A DNA stretch of 64,000 nucleotides from Latrodectus hesperus (lineage: Eukaryota > Arthropoda > Arachnida > Araneae > Theridiidae): assembly GCA_037975125.1 (NCBI GenBank), contig CM075852.1, positions 20,450,025-20,514,024 of the forward strand, in the 5' to 3' direction. The position numbers were made by a program, and so were the translations under genes. Below, piece after piece: positions 27,101 through 35,259 of this stretch. Position 1 is the stretch's first letter; every line of letters starts with the position of its first letter. Under the pieces are notes generated by a model. It saw only the letters and a program-made list of their open reading frames with translations. It did no database searches and was not told the DNA's origin.

Positions 27101-28585
27101 TGATGTTTGAATTGTTTCCTTTGTGCCTTTATATAAAATCTTCCAAATATTAATTTTTTGGAGAAAGTATTTGTGAAACAATTTTTAAAACATCAATAAA
27201 ATATTTCTAAAAGATCTATCACAGCAAAATTGCTTAAATATTACGATCGCTTGTAGGTCTTTTTAATGTCCTTTTCATTAACATTGCAAGCAAAAAATGA
27301 ACGTAACATAAATTCAAACATCTTGCTTTGAAGCTATTTAGTGGCTTATATGAGTGAATTTAAAATGTTTTACATTACCGTAGAAATTACTTTTTGAAGA
27401 AAACCGATAAAGCAGCTATCTTTCACTCATGCATCTTCTCCGCTGATGCATTATTCATAGGGTTAAACTAAATGGGTACTGAGACGCAAAATAAAATTTT
27501 TCCAGAACGCTGAACATTATAATACGGAACGAAATAATGGTATATTTACACGAGAATGTTTGATGCTTTAACTCAAGACTTCTTGTCTGAGAGAAATGTT
27601 ATTTGTTCAATTTAAAAGTCTACAGATATTATAAAATATACATTTAAAATAAATAAATACTTTTCAATGTTTTCCAAAAGCTGAAAGTTGTTTTAAAAAT
27701 AAGAAAACGTCTTTTAAATAACAAATTCATAACATGCAAAAGATGCATGAAAACATCTTAAATTAACCAAATGCTTATTAATAATTCCTATGATTATTTT
27801 CTAACGGACCATTTTTCTAAAACAAGGTTTCATAAATACGGTGATAAGTTAGTATTTTCAATCAAACACATTTACACGTGGTCATTAAAATGCGTAATTG
27901 AAGGCAACATCGAAATGTCACTCCCTCCCTTTAATAAATACCGAAGCAAATCGGCATTAAGTGCTTATTTCCATATTATCTTCGAGTGTTTATGAGTGGC
28001 ATTGTGATTTTAAGGGAATAAGGCATTTCAAGAATAAGAAAATGAATATGTTGCAATGAGTTGTTTTTGTTTAATGAACGCGGAGCTGCATAAAATAGGT
28101 TATTTTAAATTAACTGAATGATATTAAAACATCTAAAGGTTTTTTATAAGGTGATTTTATTAAAAACCGATAGTTAAACTGTGACAAATATATTTTTGTT
28201 TTAAATTAAACACACATTCTCATTTGATCATTAAAATAAAATAGTATTAAATTTTATGTTTAAATTTAAAGTAAAACTTAGTATGGACACTCAAATTCAT
28301 TATCAATAATTGTTTAAATAAATAATAGGTGAAAATTTCTGTTTAGTAATAAAAGCTTATGTGATTATCAAAAAATTGAATAAGAACTATACGTTTCACA
28401 GGATGTAAGATAACTGTGTTGATATCATACAACAAATGTGAGACTAAAAGAGAAGAAAAATGGAGCAAATTACTTTGTATTTCCAGTTTTTAATTTAAGA
28501 TTAAGAAAAATCATTGACTTTATGTTTAAAATTGAATTGAAAGATTAACATTGTATTGATAATATTATATATAAATAGAATTTGT
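24156..28585. other. AT-rich DNA, no genes recognised
   Basis: No gene supported. A run of nine C (25214-25222) interrupts the A/T background. The stretch 27770-28000 has slightly higher complexity and a 74-codon frame, but it shows no family motif and is not called as a gene. Confidence 0.5.
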
Positions 28586-28589
28586 AATA

Positions 28590-29368
28590 CAGGGTGATCT
28601 TTTTAAAATGACAGTGTTTGGAGCTTCCTGTAGCATAATCTAATAGCCGAAATGATACCAAACTTAGTATCTAGACTAATCAAAACATGGGAAAAAGGAT
28701 TCCGTAAAAAACAATTTAATCCCAAAAGTCACTGCTAAGGCAATTTGTGGAACTGGTGTAGCTTGCAATAATGAGAATTAGCATAAAACACGGATATCAA
28801 AGAAATATGGAAATATTGTGAGATGACAGCGCCAGTAATAGGGGCTATAAAAGCATGTAGTAAACAGCTCCGACAAATAATCTCAGCTGAAGTAATCGAG
28901 CTCCAGTGGCCATGCCTCTCACGTTACCGGAACGTGCGCTTATGTTGGTGGAGTATCAAACTTGTCTATTCTAAAGGACAACATAACAAAGACAGTGCGG
29001 AATACTCCTCGTGGTATGTTACGCACGGCTGAGGAGAGCGCTGTGCACAGGATGCACGGTGTTATTTCTGAGAACGGTGCACACATTGACTGTGGTCTAA
29101 TTCCTCACCGGAGAAGTTGATGTAGTAAATAAACATTAATAATTTTATTGTACGATTGTTTGTGTTAGTAATTTTCTTTCTCACATTTTATACTATGTAA
29201 AACACCACAGAATGCTCTAGCGGCGAGTTTTGGAACTATAAATGTTTTTCACGAAAGTCCTTTTTCCCATGTCTTTATTAGTCTATATATCAAGTTTGGT
29301 ACTATTTTGGCTATTAGATCGCGCTACAGGGTGCTCCAAACACTGTCACTTTAAAAAAGATCACCCTG
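28590..29368. mobile_element. Long-TIR non-autonomous DNA transposon with transposase end remnants
   Basis: The element starts CAGGGTGATCTTTTTAAAAT and ends in its near reverse complement. The terminal inverted repeats run about 125 bp (about 28590-28714 and 29244-29368) at roughly 85 percent identity by eye. Between them are two coding remnants. One is a short frame starting at an ATG (28912-28974; MPLTLPERALMLVEYQT, then a stop). The other is a C-terminal-like frame, 28986-29120, containing NTPRGMLRTAEESAVHR and ISENGAHID before a TGA stop. The NGAHIE-type ending recalls the C-termini of some Tc1/mariner-related transposases. The catalytic centre is absent. The two pieces are out of frame with each other, as expected after an internal deletion. 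The target duplication is unclear, because flanks share TTTGTA but with different spacing. Superfamily is therefore not fixed. Confidence 0.75.
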
Positions 29369-29370
29369 TT

Positions 29371-29372
<2 letters not shown>

Positions 29373-29409
<37 letters not shown>
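29373..29409. repeat. (TA)n tract at the LTR junction
   Basis: A 37-bp TA array lies between the MITE end and the 5' LTR start. The orphan LTR at 38668-39236 also abuts a TA tract at its own TG end. Confidence 0.9.
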
Positions 29410-29413
<4 letters not shown>

Positions 29414-29538
29414 ACAAATTTATAAATAATGATTATATTTGTCTTAAAATATCTCAGACAGATCGAAAATTCTCACATTTTGGGCAAAAATTGCGGTATT
29501 TAGACGTTTTGTAGTTTAAAAGCTGATTTCCTAATAAT

Positions 29539-29613
29539 TTGGCGACTTGGCGACAGTTGGCGAGATTCTTGGCGACTTGGCGACGGTTGGCGAGATTCTT
29601 GGCGACTTGGCGA
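29539..29613 (+). repeat. 30-bp tandem repeats in the U3 region
   Basis: Two full units (29539-29568, 29569-29598) and a half unit (29599-29613) are built on the sub-motif TTGGCGAC/TTGGCGAG. The orphan LTR has about one unit fewer (region 39070-39108 on the plus strand), which largely accounts for their length difference. Position upstream of the TATA box suggests an enhancer-like array; that role is inference. Confidence 0.85.
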
Positions 29614-29729
29614 GAAATCGATACTTCTGGAAACATCCATCACCTAAGCTCTAGGACCAATATTTTTCGAGATAGCCTAGAAGCTTCCAGAACCTTGGCG
29701 AAATTGGTAGATTTCTCCGCCAAGTCAGG

Positions 29730-29737
29730 TATAAATA
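29730..29737 (+). promoter_or_regulatory. LTR TATA box
   Basis: TATAAATA lies about 90 bp downstream of the U3 repeats and about 200 bp before the AATAAA signal. It is conserved in the orphan LTR (TATAAATAC on the minus strand near 38960). Confidence 0.7.
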
Positions 29738-29938
29738 CCGCAGCCCGACATGGAAAAGTATAGTTTTGTGAAGACAGTCAGTTAGTGAAGACGATTAGTT
29801 GTGACTGCTAGTTGTTCTCTGTCTGAGGTATTTGAGACCTGTGATTAGAAGCTGTTTCTTATTATATCTGACGAATTGTAGCTGTATAATTGTGATTGTT
29901 ACAGCGGGAATTTCGTTTATCTAGTGAGATTTTTTACG

Positions 29939-29944
29939 AATAAA
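29939..29944 (+). terminator. LTR polyadenylation signal
   Basis: AATAAA followed within about 15 bp by a G/T-containing stretch (GTCTTGTGTTC). It is retained in the orphan LTR. Confidence 0.6.
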
Positions 29945-30015
29945 AGTCTTGTGTTCATTAAGTGGTTGCTTTATTCAACTCTCAATCGACACGAACCCGT
30001 GAAGCTCGGTACAAC

Positions 30016-30026
30016 TGGTGTCAGAA
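30016..30026 (+). promoter_or_regulatory. Primer-binding site, tRNA-Leu-like
   Basis: TGGTGTCAGAA is complementary to the 3' end (TTCTGACACCA) known for arthropod tRNA-Leu species. It lies two bases after the proposed LTR end, where minus-strand cDNA synthesis of LTR retrotransposons starts. The tRNA assignment is from memory of the tRNA-Leu acceptor end. Confidence 0.75.
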
Positions 30027-30043
30027 TCGGGGTTGAAGAGTTG

Positions 30044-31381
30044 ATGCAGCGTGTCACAAGAAAAATGGATATGGATTTAATGAAAAGTCTTCTCGAAAAA
30101 TTAGCGGAGCAGATGGCTGAGATGAAAGCTGGACAAGAAGAGATGAAAGCTAGACAAGAAGAGATGAAAGCTGGACAAGAAGAGATTAAAACCGAGATGA
30201 TGAAAGAGATAAAATCTGGACAGGAGGAGATGAAAGCTGGACAAGAAGAGATGAAAGCTAGACAAGAAGAGATGAAAGCCAGACAAGAAGAGATGAAAGC
30301 TGGACAAGAAGAGATGAAAGCTAGACAAGAAGAAATGAAAGCTGGACAAGAAGAGATTAAAACCGAGATGATGAAAGAGATAAAATCTGGACAGGAAGAG
30401 ATGAAAGCTGGACAGGAGGAGCTTAAAAAGGAACTTAAGAAGGACATTGTAAGTGTTAAAGAAGAATTCTCCAACATCATTCAGGAGAAGATGAATGCAA
30501 TGGAAGATAAGGTAACTTCAGTAGAAACTAAAGTTCTGGAGATAGAAGAAAACGTGGAAGAAGCATTAGACAATATCAATAAGGAGATTGAAAGCTTGAA
30601 GAAACAAATGTCAAACAGACATGAGGAACCCAACGTGGCATTTGTGCCTTCCCTAGCCAATATTAAACTCTCTACATTTGATGGGAAATCATCCTGGCAA
30701 GTATACAAGACCCAGTTTATGATGGTAGCGGAAGCTAATGGATGGAATCCCCGAGCCCAAGCTTTTCACCTGGCGGCTTCTTTAAGAGGAGACGCGGCTG
30801 ACATCCTCGAGACGCTTCCGGAGGAGCAGAGGCATGATTTCCAAGCCCTATCGAGTGCGCTTGAGCTGCGGTTTGGAGATAAGTGCACTAAAGAATATAG
30901 CAGACTACAGTTAAAGTCCCGCTATCAAAAAGCGGGCGAAAGTCTGCAAGAATTGGCTGCCGATATTCAGCGACTTTCCCATCTAGCATTTTCGGACTGC
31001 CCAGCTGAGACACGTCAAGATCTGGCTCTCCATCACTTCATCGATAGTGTGCGGGATCCGGAGATACAGAAAACACTTCGACTCGCCGATGTCAAAGATA
31101 TTGGATCTGCCCTAGTCTACGCACATAAGATAGAAGCTGCCCAGCAGGCCGCGCGTAAAGACCGGCACTCAATCAGAGCCGTCTCTACTACTGATACGGA
31201 CTATGATCTCAGAAAGCAAATAGAAGATCTGCGGCGAAAATTCCGTAACTTAGAATTGAGTAAAGGTGGCAGAAACACGAAAATTCAGTGTTGGACTTGC
31301 GGTGCAGTCGGACACGTTCAGAGAGACTGCCCGAAACGAAAAGATGGTGGAAATGATCTTCCACCACAGCAGGGAAACTAA
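30044..31381 (+). CDS. gag: Gag protein of Gypsy-type retrotransposon
   Basis: Open frame of 445 codons plus TAA. The ATG at 30044 is chosen because it is the first ATG after the primer-binding site; the frame is open further upstream, but only through LTR sequence. Residues about 27-133 are a run of heptads of the MKAGQEE/MKARQEE type, twice interrupted by a 15-residue IKTEMMKEIKSGQEE block. This highly charged stretch is expected to form a long coiled coil, and a helical segment rich in Glu and Lys continues to about 190. The capsid-like region follows (about 210-375; LSTFDGKSSW, LRGDAADILETLP and HHFIDSVRDPE blocks, typical of retrotransposon gag). A CCHC zinc knuckle (CWTCGAVGHVQRDC) sits at 416-429. 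The product would assemble particles and package element RNA in the cytoplasm. The last codons carry a -1 frameshift heptamer leading into pol. No internal stop is seen. Confidence 0.93.
   Translation: MQRVTRKMDMDLMKSLLEKLAEQMAEMKAGQEEMKARQEEMKAGQEEIKTEMMKEIKSGQEEMKAGQEEMKARQEEMKARQEEMKAGQEEMKARQEEMKAGQEEIKTEMMKEIKSGQEEMKAGQEELKKELKKDIVSVKEEFSNIIQEKMNAMEDKVTSVETKVLEIEENVEEALDNINKEIESLKKQMSNRHEEPNVAFVPSLANIKLSTFDGKSSWQVYKTQFMMVAEANGWNPRAQAFHLAASLRGDAADILETLPEEQRHDFQALSSALELRFGDKCTKEYSRLQLKSRYQKAGESLQELAADIQRLSHLAFSDCPAETRQDLALHHFIDSVRDPEIQKTLRLADVKDIGSALVYAHKIEAAQQAARKDRHSIRAVSTTDTDYDLRKQIEDLRRKFRNLELSKGGRNTKIQCWTCGAVGHVQRDCPKRKDGGNDLPPQQGN
30122..30442 (+). repeat. 21-bp tandem repeats inside gag
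   Basis: The coding repeat has a 21-bp (7-residue) period, nested in a larger duplication: the IKTEMMKEIK block recurs after exactly 171 bp (30185 and 30356), equal to 57 codons. The repeats keep the reading frame throughout, so they are tolerated or selected in the protein. Copy number probably varies between family members by unequal exchange or template switching. Confidence 0.9.
31372..31378 (+). promoter_or_regulatory. -1 ribosomal frameshift slippery heptamer
   Basis: GGGAAAC is read in the gag frame as G GGA AAC, immediately before the gag TAA stop (31379-31381). After a -1 slip the next codon is CTA (31378-31380), which is in the pol frame. That frame is open from 31357, so the overlap of the two frames is 25 nt and contains the heptamer. 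X XXY YYZ with GGG/AAA/C is a canonical retroviral-type site. Confidence 0.85.
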
Positions 31382-34300
31382 TATGTGGCCATCTCGCGGG
31401 GCGGAGATGTCCAGAGAGTCAGAAGCCCCATTTCAAATTGTTTCACATTTCTTCCGTAAGTAGCGGCGACAACGGACTTTTCGTTATGGGACATGTCAAC
31501 GAAGTTCCCTGCAGAATGATAATCGATACTGGAGCCAACGTAACTATCATTAGGACAGATTTGGCTCGCAAACTTGGTGAGAAACTCATCTGGACGCCGC
31601 CCTGCATTACCCTCCAAACTGTGACAGGTGATAAGATTAAAGTGCATGGAAAAGTCAATCTAAACATTGCATTTGGTAATGCCGTGTACGATCATATGGC
31701 ATATGTCGCTGATATAAATGACGAATTTATTCTCGGATTGGATTTTCTCAAAGAAAACCATTTCAATTTAGATTTTAAAAATAATGAACTACACTCATGT
31801 TCTGAAGACATAGCGATTTTTAAGACGAAATATTCAGATATTAAAACAGTCCATCATATAACTGCAAAGAGTGAAACAACATTACCACCAAGAACTGAGA
31901 CAATAGTTTGCGGAGCTCTTTCAGAAGAAAATAATTTTCATTATGGATTGACTGAATATCCAGATTCCGACAATAGCGTTAAAGGAGTACTAGTGGCTTC
32001 TTCACTCGTCGACCTTTCACGAAATGTAATCCCGGTAAGAGTTGCTAATCTAAGCAATAAGGTAAAACTTATAAAAGAAGGAGAAGTGCTAGCGACTTGC
32101 ACTCCAGTGACCTGTATTAACCGAAATTGTCAAGCCACACTATCTGAACCTCCTGACACTCTAATTAATGAACTCCTTCAGAGAGCAGAGTTAGATGATA
32201 AACAGAGGAATGCTGCAAGAAATTTATTATTAGAATTCGGAGATCTCTTTTCCAAGAAATCAGATGATGTTGGGCGAACCAAATTGACGCAGCACCGAAT
32301 CAATACAGGAAATCATCCACCCATTAAACAACACCCGAGAAGATTGCCATTCGCAAAGCAGGAAGAGGTGGACAATCTTCTGATGGAAATGCAGCAGAAT
32401 GACATTATTGAGCCATCAGAGAGTCCTTGGGCTTCGCCTATTGTTTTAGTTCGGAAGAAGGATGGTTCTACCCGATTCTGCGTTGACTATCGTCGGTTAA
32501 ACAACATCACTAAAAAAGATAGTTACCCTCTTCCTAGGATTGACGATACACTTGATGCTTTATCCGGAAAACAATGGTTTTCGACTTTGGATCTCAAGAG
32601 TGGTTATTGGCAAGTAGAGATACATCCTGAGGATCGAGAAAAGACTGCATTCACCACAGGACAAGGACTTTGGCAGTTCAAGGTTATGCCATTCGGGCTT
32701 TGCAATGCACCTGCAACGTTTGAGCGCCTGATGGAGACAGTATTACGAGGACTTTCCTACGAAGCTTGTTTGGTATATTTGGACGATATCATTATTGTTG
32801 GGCGCACATTCGAAGACCATTTAAGAAACATCCGAAAGGTGCTGGAAAAATTAAAAATGGCCAACCTGAAGCTGAATCCTTGCAAATGTAATTTATTCCG
32901 ACGTGAAGTAAGCTATCTGGGACACATTATCTCTGCTGAAGGTGTAAGAACAGATCCTGAAAAGATCTCCGCAGTTAAGGACTGGAGTCGTCCAAAAGAT
33001 GTCCACCAATTAAGAAGTTTTCTTGGACTATGCACATATTACAGGAAATTTGTTAAGGGTTTTTCAAGTATTGCCAGACCTCTTCACAAGTTGACAGAAG
33101 TTAAACAGAGATTTCTATGGACAGATGAATGTGAGAAAGCTTTTAAACAACTGAAGGAGGCGTTGACATCTTCGCCCGTTCTTGCATATCCCCAGCCCGA
33201 AAAATTATTCATTTTAGATACGGATGCCAGCAACGAAAATATCGGAGCTGTTTTGTCGCAGGAAATTGATGATAAAGAATATGTCATTGCTTATTGGAGT
33301 AAATGCCTATCAAAACCGGAGCGGAATTATTGTACAACCAGGAAGGAATTGCTGGCAATCGTCAAAGCAATAGAACATTTCCACCATTATCTCTATGGAA
33401 GAAAGTTCTTGCTCCGGACAGATCATGCATCCTTAACCTGGCTTTTAAATTTTAAAAATCCAGAAGGACAGGTAGCCAGATGGATTCAACGACTCCAGGA
33501 GTTTGACTTTGAAATACGTCATCGCAAAGGAACTCTTCATGGAAATGCTGATGCACTATCAAGGAAGCCGTGTAATGAAAGCTGCCGATATTGTTCTAGA
33601 GTAGAGAAGAACTATCAGTTAGTAAATCCTTCGGTACGCCAAGTTACTGTTTCACCTCCACCGAAACCAGACCCATGGAGTGATAAAGGACTTAGAGAAG
33701 CCCAAAAAGAAGATTCAGATATAAATCCAATTTTAGAATTAAAAGAATCTTCCAGTATGAAACCAAGTTGGCAGGATATCTCCACCTACAGTCCTGCGAC
33801 TAAACAATATTGGGCTCTTTGGGACTCACTCCATATAAGAAATGGTGTCTTATACAGGAAATGGGAATCCGATGATGGACGTAATTTCAAATGGCAGCTT
33901 GTTCTTCCAAAATCAAGAATTTCAGATGTTTTGAAAGAATTGCATAGTAGCTCAACTGGAGGCCACTTTGGAGTAATGAAAACTCTACAGAAGGTTCGAG
34001 AACGCTTCTATTGGAGCAAAACTAGACAAGATGTAGAGAAATGGTGCCAATCTTGTGATGACTGTGCGGCACGTAAGGGACCAAAGAAACGTAGCCGAGG
34101 AAGGTTGCAGCGGTACAACGTAGGAGCACCTTTTGAGCGAATAGCATTAGACATTTTGGGTCCTTTACCACGATCTTCAAATGGCAACAAATACATACTA
34201 GTTGTCATGGACTACTTTACTAAGTGGCCTGAAGCGTTTTCAATCCCTGATCAAGAGGCGACTACAGTAGCCGAGGTTCTAGTGCAGCAATGGGTTTCCA

Positions 34301-34977
34301 GATTCGGCACACCCTTACAAATTCATTCTGATCAAGGGACAAATTTCACCTCTGTTGTGTTTAAAGGAATGTGTCAAATTCTCGGAATAGACAAGACGCA
34401 GACCACGCCACTACACCCACAATCGGACGGCATGGTAGAGAGGTTTAACAGAACCATCTTGAATAATCTCTCACTTATGGTTTCCAGAAATCAGCAAGAT
34501 TGGGATTTGAAGCTACCGCTGTTTCTGCTTGCGTATCGCAGTGCTGTCCATGAGACTACCGGATATACTCCTTCTCAGATGCTCTTTGGTCGCGAACTTC
34601 GTCTCCCTTGTGATCTTCAGTTTGGTCGTCCACCGGATACATCTTCATCGCCAGAAGAATACCTTCGAGACCTTCAGGCACGTCTTGAAGACGTCCATAA
34701 CTTCGCTCGAGACCGAATCAACCTGACGACCGAAAGAATGAAGACAAGGTATGACACAAGAGCCACAGGACATGAATTTCAAGAAGGCGACAAAGTTTGG
34801 TTGTGGAACCCGATTCGACGTAAAGGACTTTCTCCAAAGTTGCAAGCCAACTGGGAAGGTCCCTACACAGTCCTAAAAAGACTGAACGACGTCGTGGTTC
34901 GTATAAGGAAATCATCTTCCTCAAAACCAAAGGTAGTACATTATGATAGATTAGCTCCTTATCGTAATGTAAAGTAA
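31378..34977 (+). CDS. pol: Pol polyprotein (protease, RT, RNase H, integrase), expressed by frameshift
   Basis: About 1,199 codons after the -1 shift, without an internal stop. Domains in order (residues counted from 31378): aspartic protease with IIDTGANVTII (about 48-58) and ILGLDFL (about 118); reverse transcriptase with RKKDGSTRFCVDYRRLN (about 359) and the catalytic YLDD (467-470); RNase H with LDTDASNENIGAVLSQ (catalytic Asp about 616); integrase with the HHCC zinc site (His 856 and 863, Cys 890 and 893) and catalytic Asp 925, Asp 985 and Glu 1021 in the D,D35E spacing. A GPY/F-type C-terminal module follows (WEGPYTVLK, about 1156). Domain order with integrase last marks Ty3/Gypsy (Metaviridae); similarity is closest to transposon 412/Mdg1-type pol from memory. 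No chromodomain and no envelope gene follow. There is no good ATG at the start of the frame, which fits translation as a Gag-Pol fusion. Confidence 0.95.
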   Translation, partial: LICGHLAGRRCPESQKPHFKLFHISSVSSGDNGLFVMGHVNEVPCRMIIDTGANVTIIRTDLARKLGEKLIWTPPCITLQTVTGDKIKVHGKVNLNIAFGNAVYDHMAYVADINDEFILGLDFLKENHFNLDFKNNELHSCSEDIAIFKTKYSDIKTVHHITAKSETTLPPRTETIVCGALSEENNFHYGLTEYPDSDNSVKGVLVASSLVDLSRNVIPVRVANLSNKVKLIKEGEVLATCTPVTCINRNCQATLSEPPDTLINELLQRAELDDKQRNAARNLLLEFGDLFSKKSDDVGRTKLTQHRINTGNHPPIKQHPRRLPFAKQEEVDNLLMEMQQNDIIEPSESPWASPIVLVRKKDGSTRFCVDYRRLNNITKKDSYPLPRIDDTLDALSGKQWFSTLDLKSGYWQVEIHPEDREKTAFTTGQGLWQFKVMPFGLCNAPATFERLMETVLRGLSYEACLVYLDDIIIVGRTFEDHLRNIRKVLEKLKMANLKLNPCKCNLFRREVSYLGHIISAEGVRTDPEKISAVKDWSRPKDVHQLRSFLGLCTYYRKFVKGFSSIARPLHKLTEVKQRFLWTDECEKAFKQLKEALTSSPVLAYPQPEKLFILDTDASNENIGAVLSQEIDDKEYVIAYWSKCLSKPERNYCTTRKELLAIVKAIEHFHHYLYGRKFLLRTDHASLTWLLNFKNPEGQVARWIQRLQEFDFEIRHRKGTLHGNADALSRKPCNESCRYCSRVEKNYQLVNPSVRQVTVSPPPKPDPWSDKGLREAQKEDSDINPILELKESSSMKPSWQDISTYSPATKQYWALWDSLHIRNGVLYRKWESDDGRNFKWQLVLPKSRISDVLKELHSSSTGGHFGVMKTLQKVRERFYWSKTRQDVEKWCQSCDDCAARKGPKKRSRGRLQRYNVGAPFERIALDILGPLPRSSNGNKYILVVMDYFTKWPEAFSIPDQEATTVAEVLVQQWVSRFGTPLQIHSDQGTNFTSVVFKGMCQILGIDKTQTTPLHPQSDGMVERFNRTILNNLSLMVSRNQQDWDLKLPLFLLAYRSAVHETTGYTPSQMLFGRELRLPCDLQFGRPPDTSSSPEEYLRDLQARLEDVHNFARDRINLTTERMKTRYDTRATGHEFQEGDKVWLWNPIRRKGLSPKLQANWEGPYTVLKRLNDVVVRIRKSSSSKPKVVHYDRLAPYRNVK
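31386..31429 (+). promoter_or_regulatory. Predicted H-type frameshift pseudoknot
   Basis: Seven nt after the slippery site, stem 1 pairs 31386-31395 with 31404-31413 (9 pairs around one C-T mismatch). Stem 2 pairs GGGGC (31398-31402) in the loop with GCCCC (31425-31429), five G-C pairs. One unpaired G (31403) separates the stems. The 2-nt and 11-nt connecting loops have sensible lengths. The geometry resembles known retroviral frameshift stimulators. The fold is by hand and not energy-calculated. Confidence 0.7.
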
Positions 34978-35257
34978 AAATTAGTAGACCATGGTCTCTT
35001 TGTAAATAGTATAGATAATTTTAATCTTTTCTATTTTCTTATATTTTTAGGCTCTGAATGCCGTATGGAGCATACAGAGCATTTTACTTCTAAAAAGTCG
35101 AGAACTCAAAAATAATACGTATATTTTTCTTAACACACAATTCTGTTATATATATTAACTAACTATATTAAGTTAATACTTTTGTTCAAGTTCTAAAATA
35201 GAAAAAATAAGTTTTAAACTTTTAATTTTGTGATTTTAAAATAAGATCAAAAAGAAA
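34978..35257 (+). other. Downstream flank of pol, no 3' LTR
   Basis: After the pol stop there is no polypurine tract next to a TGTTACA start, and no copy of the LTR on the plus strand before or after the following Tc1-like element. A hairpin lies at 35051-35080 (GCTCTG paired with CAGAGC, then one A-A mismatch, then ATGC paired with GCAT). The true end of the retrotransposon sequence within this stretch cannot be placed. Confidence 0.6.
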
Positions 35258-35259
35258 TA

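Larger units (their letters stand above)
29410..30013 (+). mobile_element. 5' LTR of Gypsy-type retrotransposon
   Basis: The start is TGTTACAAATTT at 29410 and the proposed end is GGTACA at 30013, two bases before the primer-binding site. The body is confirmed by a second, reversed copy at 38668-39236. Within it, U3 carries a 30-bp tandem repeat (29539-29613). A TATA box TATAAATA lies at 29730-29737, a transcription start is expected about 25-30 bp later, and a polyadenylation signal AATAAA lies at 29939-29944. The last 4-6 bases are inferred from the primer-site position, because the orphan copy diverges there. Insertion lies next to a TA tract, which hides any target duplication. Confidence 0.88.

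Noticed and set aside
29924..30043. GTG-started extension of gag into the LTR
   Set aside because: GTG is not a normal eukaryotic start and the segment lies in the LTR and primer-binding site. The ATG at 30044 is the first after the primer site.
29971..30480. Minus-strand frames over the gag repeats (Cys/Ser/Phe-rich)
   Set aside because: They are mirror frames of the 21-bp repeats and have no independent support.
31438..31440. TTG as a separate start for pol
   Set aside because: No ATG is near the frame's beginning, and the frameshift signal gives a better explanation of pol expression.
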